Position numbers and translations under genes: made by a program. A model generated the notes under the pieces. It saw only the letters and a program-made list of their open reading frames with translations, searched no databases and was not told the origin of the DNA. DNA of 64,000 bases from Dillenia suffruticosa (lineage: Eukaryota > Streptophyta > Magnoliopsida > Dilleniales > Dilleniaceae), in the NCBI GenBank assembly GCA_033439265.1, contig JAVTVX010000002.1, positions 13,002,174 through 13,066,173 on the forward strand. Direction: 5' to 3'. Every line of letters starts with the position of its first letter. The first letter of the stretch is position 1. Below are positions 62,424 through 64,000 of the stretch, one piece after another.

Positions 62424-64000
62424 GTTTTCTGGTTTTTTGGGTTCCTCTGTTTTGGAATCTCGGAATGTTGAGGATTTATATCGGAGTTGAGTGGAGGTGT
62501 GGATTTGAAGGGACTATGAGTTGGTGTTTCCCAGAGAGAGAGACAGAGAGAGGAGAAAGAACTGTTCTGCGAATTAAGGTTCTTCGTTGGCTTGTATCGT
62601 CTAAACACGTACTTATATCGCACGAATTCCCTTCTTTTTTATTTATGGTGGGGTCGGGTGGATATATTTTTGGTTTTTTTTCTTTTCTTTTTTTTTTTTT
62701 TAATTTCAGAGCCTTTTTATTTTAAAAAATGCTAAGTGAAATTTGACATAAATTTGGTGGTGGCCAAAAAATTCATGATAACAAATTGAAAATTCTGATT
62801 TTTCTTAAAAAATTATATATTTTAATTTAATTAATAACTATTATAAATAAAATAAAATAAAAATAAAATAATATATTATACTATCACAAACATTCTCAAT
62901 ATTTTAACCAAATGACTTAAATTTATATTTTCACTGTCCAACTGTCCCTCTCTATTGAAAAATGACTTGAATGCATGCCATTGAATCATAAGAAATTTGC
63001 CTCAAATAGTCATAGGCAAGTAAATGTAAACAATAAATTAATGCCACCAAATGAAACCAAAATTTGTATTCAGTGTAAATATGTAATTACATTAAAGGGT
63101 TTTTATGTTTTTCCTTTTTTTTTTATTTGTATATTCTCACATGAAACATTTTTTTTTTCTTTTTTGATTCAAATTTTGTTTAAGGAGAAATTTCATGGAA
63201 AGGAAGGGAGTTGGACATAAGCCAGCGCCCCCATCCCCCGGGCGGGCCATCCTATTCTTTAAAATAATCAAAAAAGCATATGCTTTCACAATATGGAACG
63301 CGTTCGGTACAAAGTACTAATTGTTGTTTCCTTGATTAATCTTTCAACAACATGCTAAGTGTTTCACTTGTTTCACAATTGTTTTCCCTCTTTTTTTTTT
63401 TTTATTAATCGGTATCTGATTTTTATCCGATTTGATCATTGTAGAACTTATTTTTAGGGATTGACTTTCTTAATTTCTTTTTCATTATTCTTAATATTCG
63501 AACTAGAGATTTTTGGTTAAGGGGATAAAGTATTCTTGAACACTTAATCCAAAGAAATTTGGTGAACAATTATTTTCCTAGTTAATGTTTCATTTGGTAA
63601 TATCTCAAGCTTATGGGGCATTGACCTATTTGATCATTTCTTTAATTTCTTCAATGAGTTGGTCTCAAAATGTGAAAGGAGAATCCTATGGACAAATCAT
63701 TTTGCATTATTTATTTTAAACATCCAAAGCAAATAGAATATTAAGCAATTTTAGGCTCTGCGTGTGAAAGTGGAACTGAGAAAAAAGATTAGACATTAAT
63801 CACTTTTCTATTTATTAAGCAAGACTGAGGTTATCATGAAAGTTATGTTTCACCTTTTAACACCCACCTTTTCTTCTCCCTCATTTTTCATTCCTTAGCA
63901 TATGGCTTATTGCATAATTGTGTTAGCAAAGATATTTAAATAAAATTATGTATATTTTTTAACGCAAAAAATTATGAATTTTATTTATTTATAAATAAAA
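62424..64000. other. Upstream of rhomboid gene, then intergenic to window end
   Basis: The first 200 bases are the likely leader and promoter of the rhomboid gene; a TATAAG-like site on the minus strand (plus 62612-62617) and a GA-rich stretch at 62529-62552 fit. Beyond that the DNA is AT-rich with T runs. A sharp GC patch lies at about 63219-63250 and a SINE-like insert at 63390-63535. No gene seen. Confidence 0.5.
63390..63535 (-). mobile_element. tRNA-derived SINE-like insert
   Basis: A T run at 63390-63403 is the A tail on the minus strand. It is preceded by AAATCGG..AAATCAGATACCG, like the 3' segments of the other SINE-like inserts, and by a B-box-like CTAGTTCGAATATT (plus 63492-63505). 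The 5' limit is approximate. Confidence 0.45.

Noticed and set aside
1-64000. CRISPR arrays, operons, bacterial-type ribosome sites, rRNA and tRNA genes
   Set aside because: None found. Repeats are microsatellites, tandem duplications or transposons, and the genes are spliced plant nuclear genes; tRNA-like boxes belong to SINE-like inserts.

Overview
The window is nuclear DNA of a flowering plant, almost certainly a eudicot and probably a woody one; I cannot name the species. The evidence is AT-rich intergenic DNA, GT-AG introns of plant type, plant-specific gene families (IQD, PAS-Raf kinase, plant rhomboid, BON1-associated-type C2 protein, At1g12760-type RING ligase) and plant Copia, Ty3/gypsy, RTE-LINE and SINE debris.

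Layout from left to right. 1-1300: a heavily decayed RTE-type LINE reverse transcriptase that runs off the left edge. 1863-2474: an intact single-exon C2-domain protein. 5122-22222 (minus): a long pseudogene of a MUN/DUF810 protein (closest to the At4g11670 branch of the PATROL1 family). It keeps about 18 recognisable exons but has several frameshifts, a stop and a LINE-tail insertion. Its introns hold a Ty3/gypsy-derived element carrying a piece of an organellar EF-Ts gene (6745-8338), a short Copia LTR with primer site (5812-5971) and a 4.8-kb Copia element (16141-20939) placed on a splice donor. 24100-29330 (minus): intact five-exon membrane RING-H2 ligase. 33057-39325 (minus): second host pseudogene, from a CCR4-NOT NOT2/VIP2 gene, with a small gypsy-derived element (35466-37318) in an intron. 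44765-48893: intact 14-exon PAS-domain Raf-like kinase. 54492-58635: intact four-exon IQD calmodulin-binding protein. 59636-62423 (minus): intact five-exon rhomboid protease.

The five intact genes have no operon-like relation. They are separately promoted; three have pyrimidine-rich (CT)n tracts near the start, and the kinase has a G-box/ABRE core upstream. The two pseudogenes occupy about 23 kb, and all three well-bounded LTR elements lie inside their introns, so the insertions may have been tolerated because the genes were already dying, or may have helped kill them. The single RTE-LINE tail inserted in a MUN exon has a clean 14-bp target duplication.

Exon limits of intact genes were set by splice sites plus reading-frame arithmetic: the summed exons are exact multiples of three (739, 484, 331 and 380 aa). 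Family assignments come from remembered protein families, not from a search.
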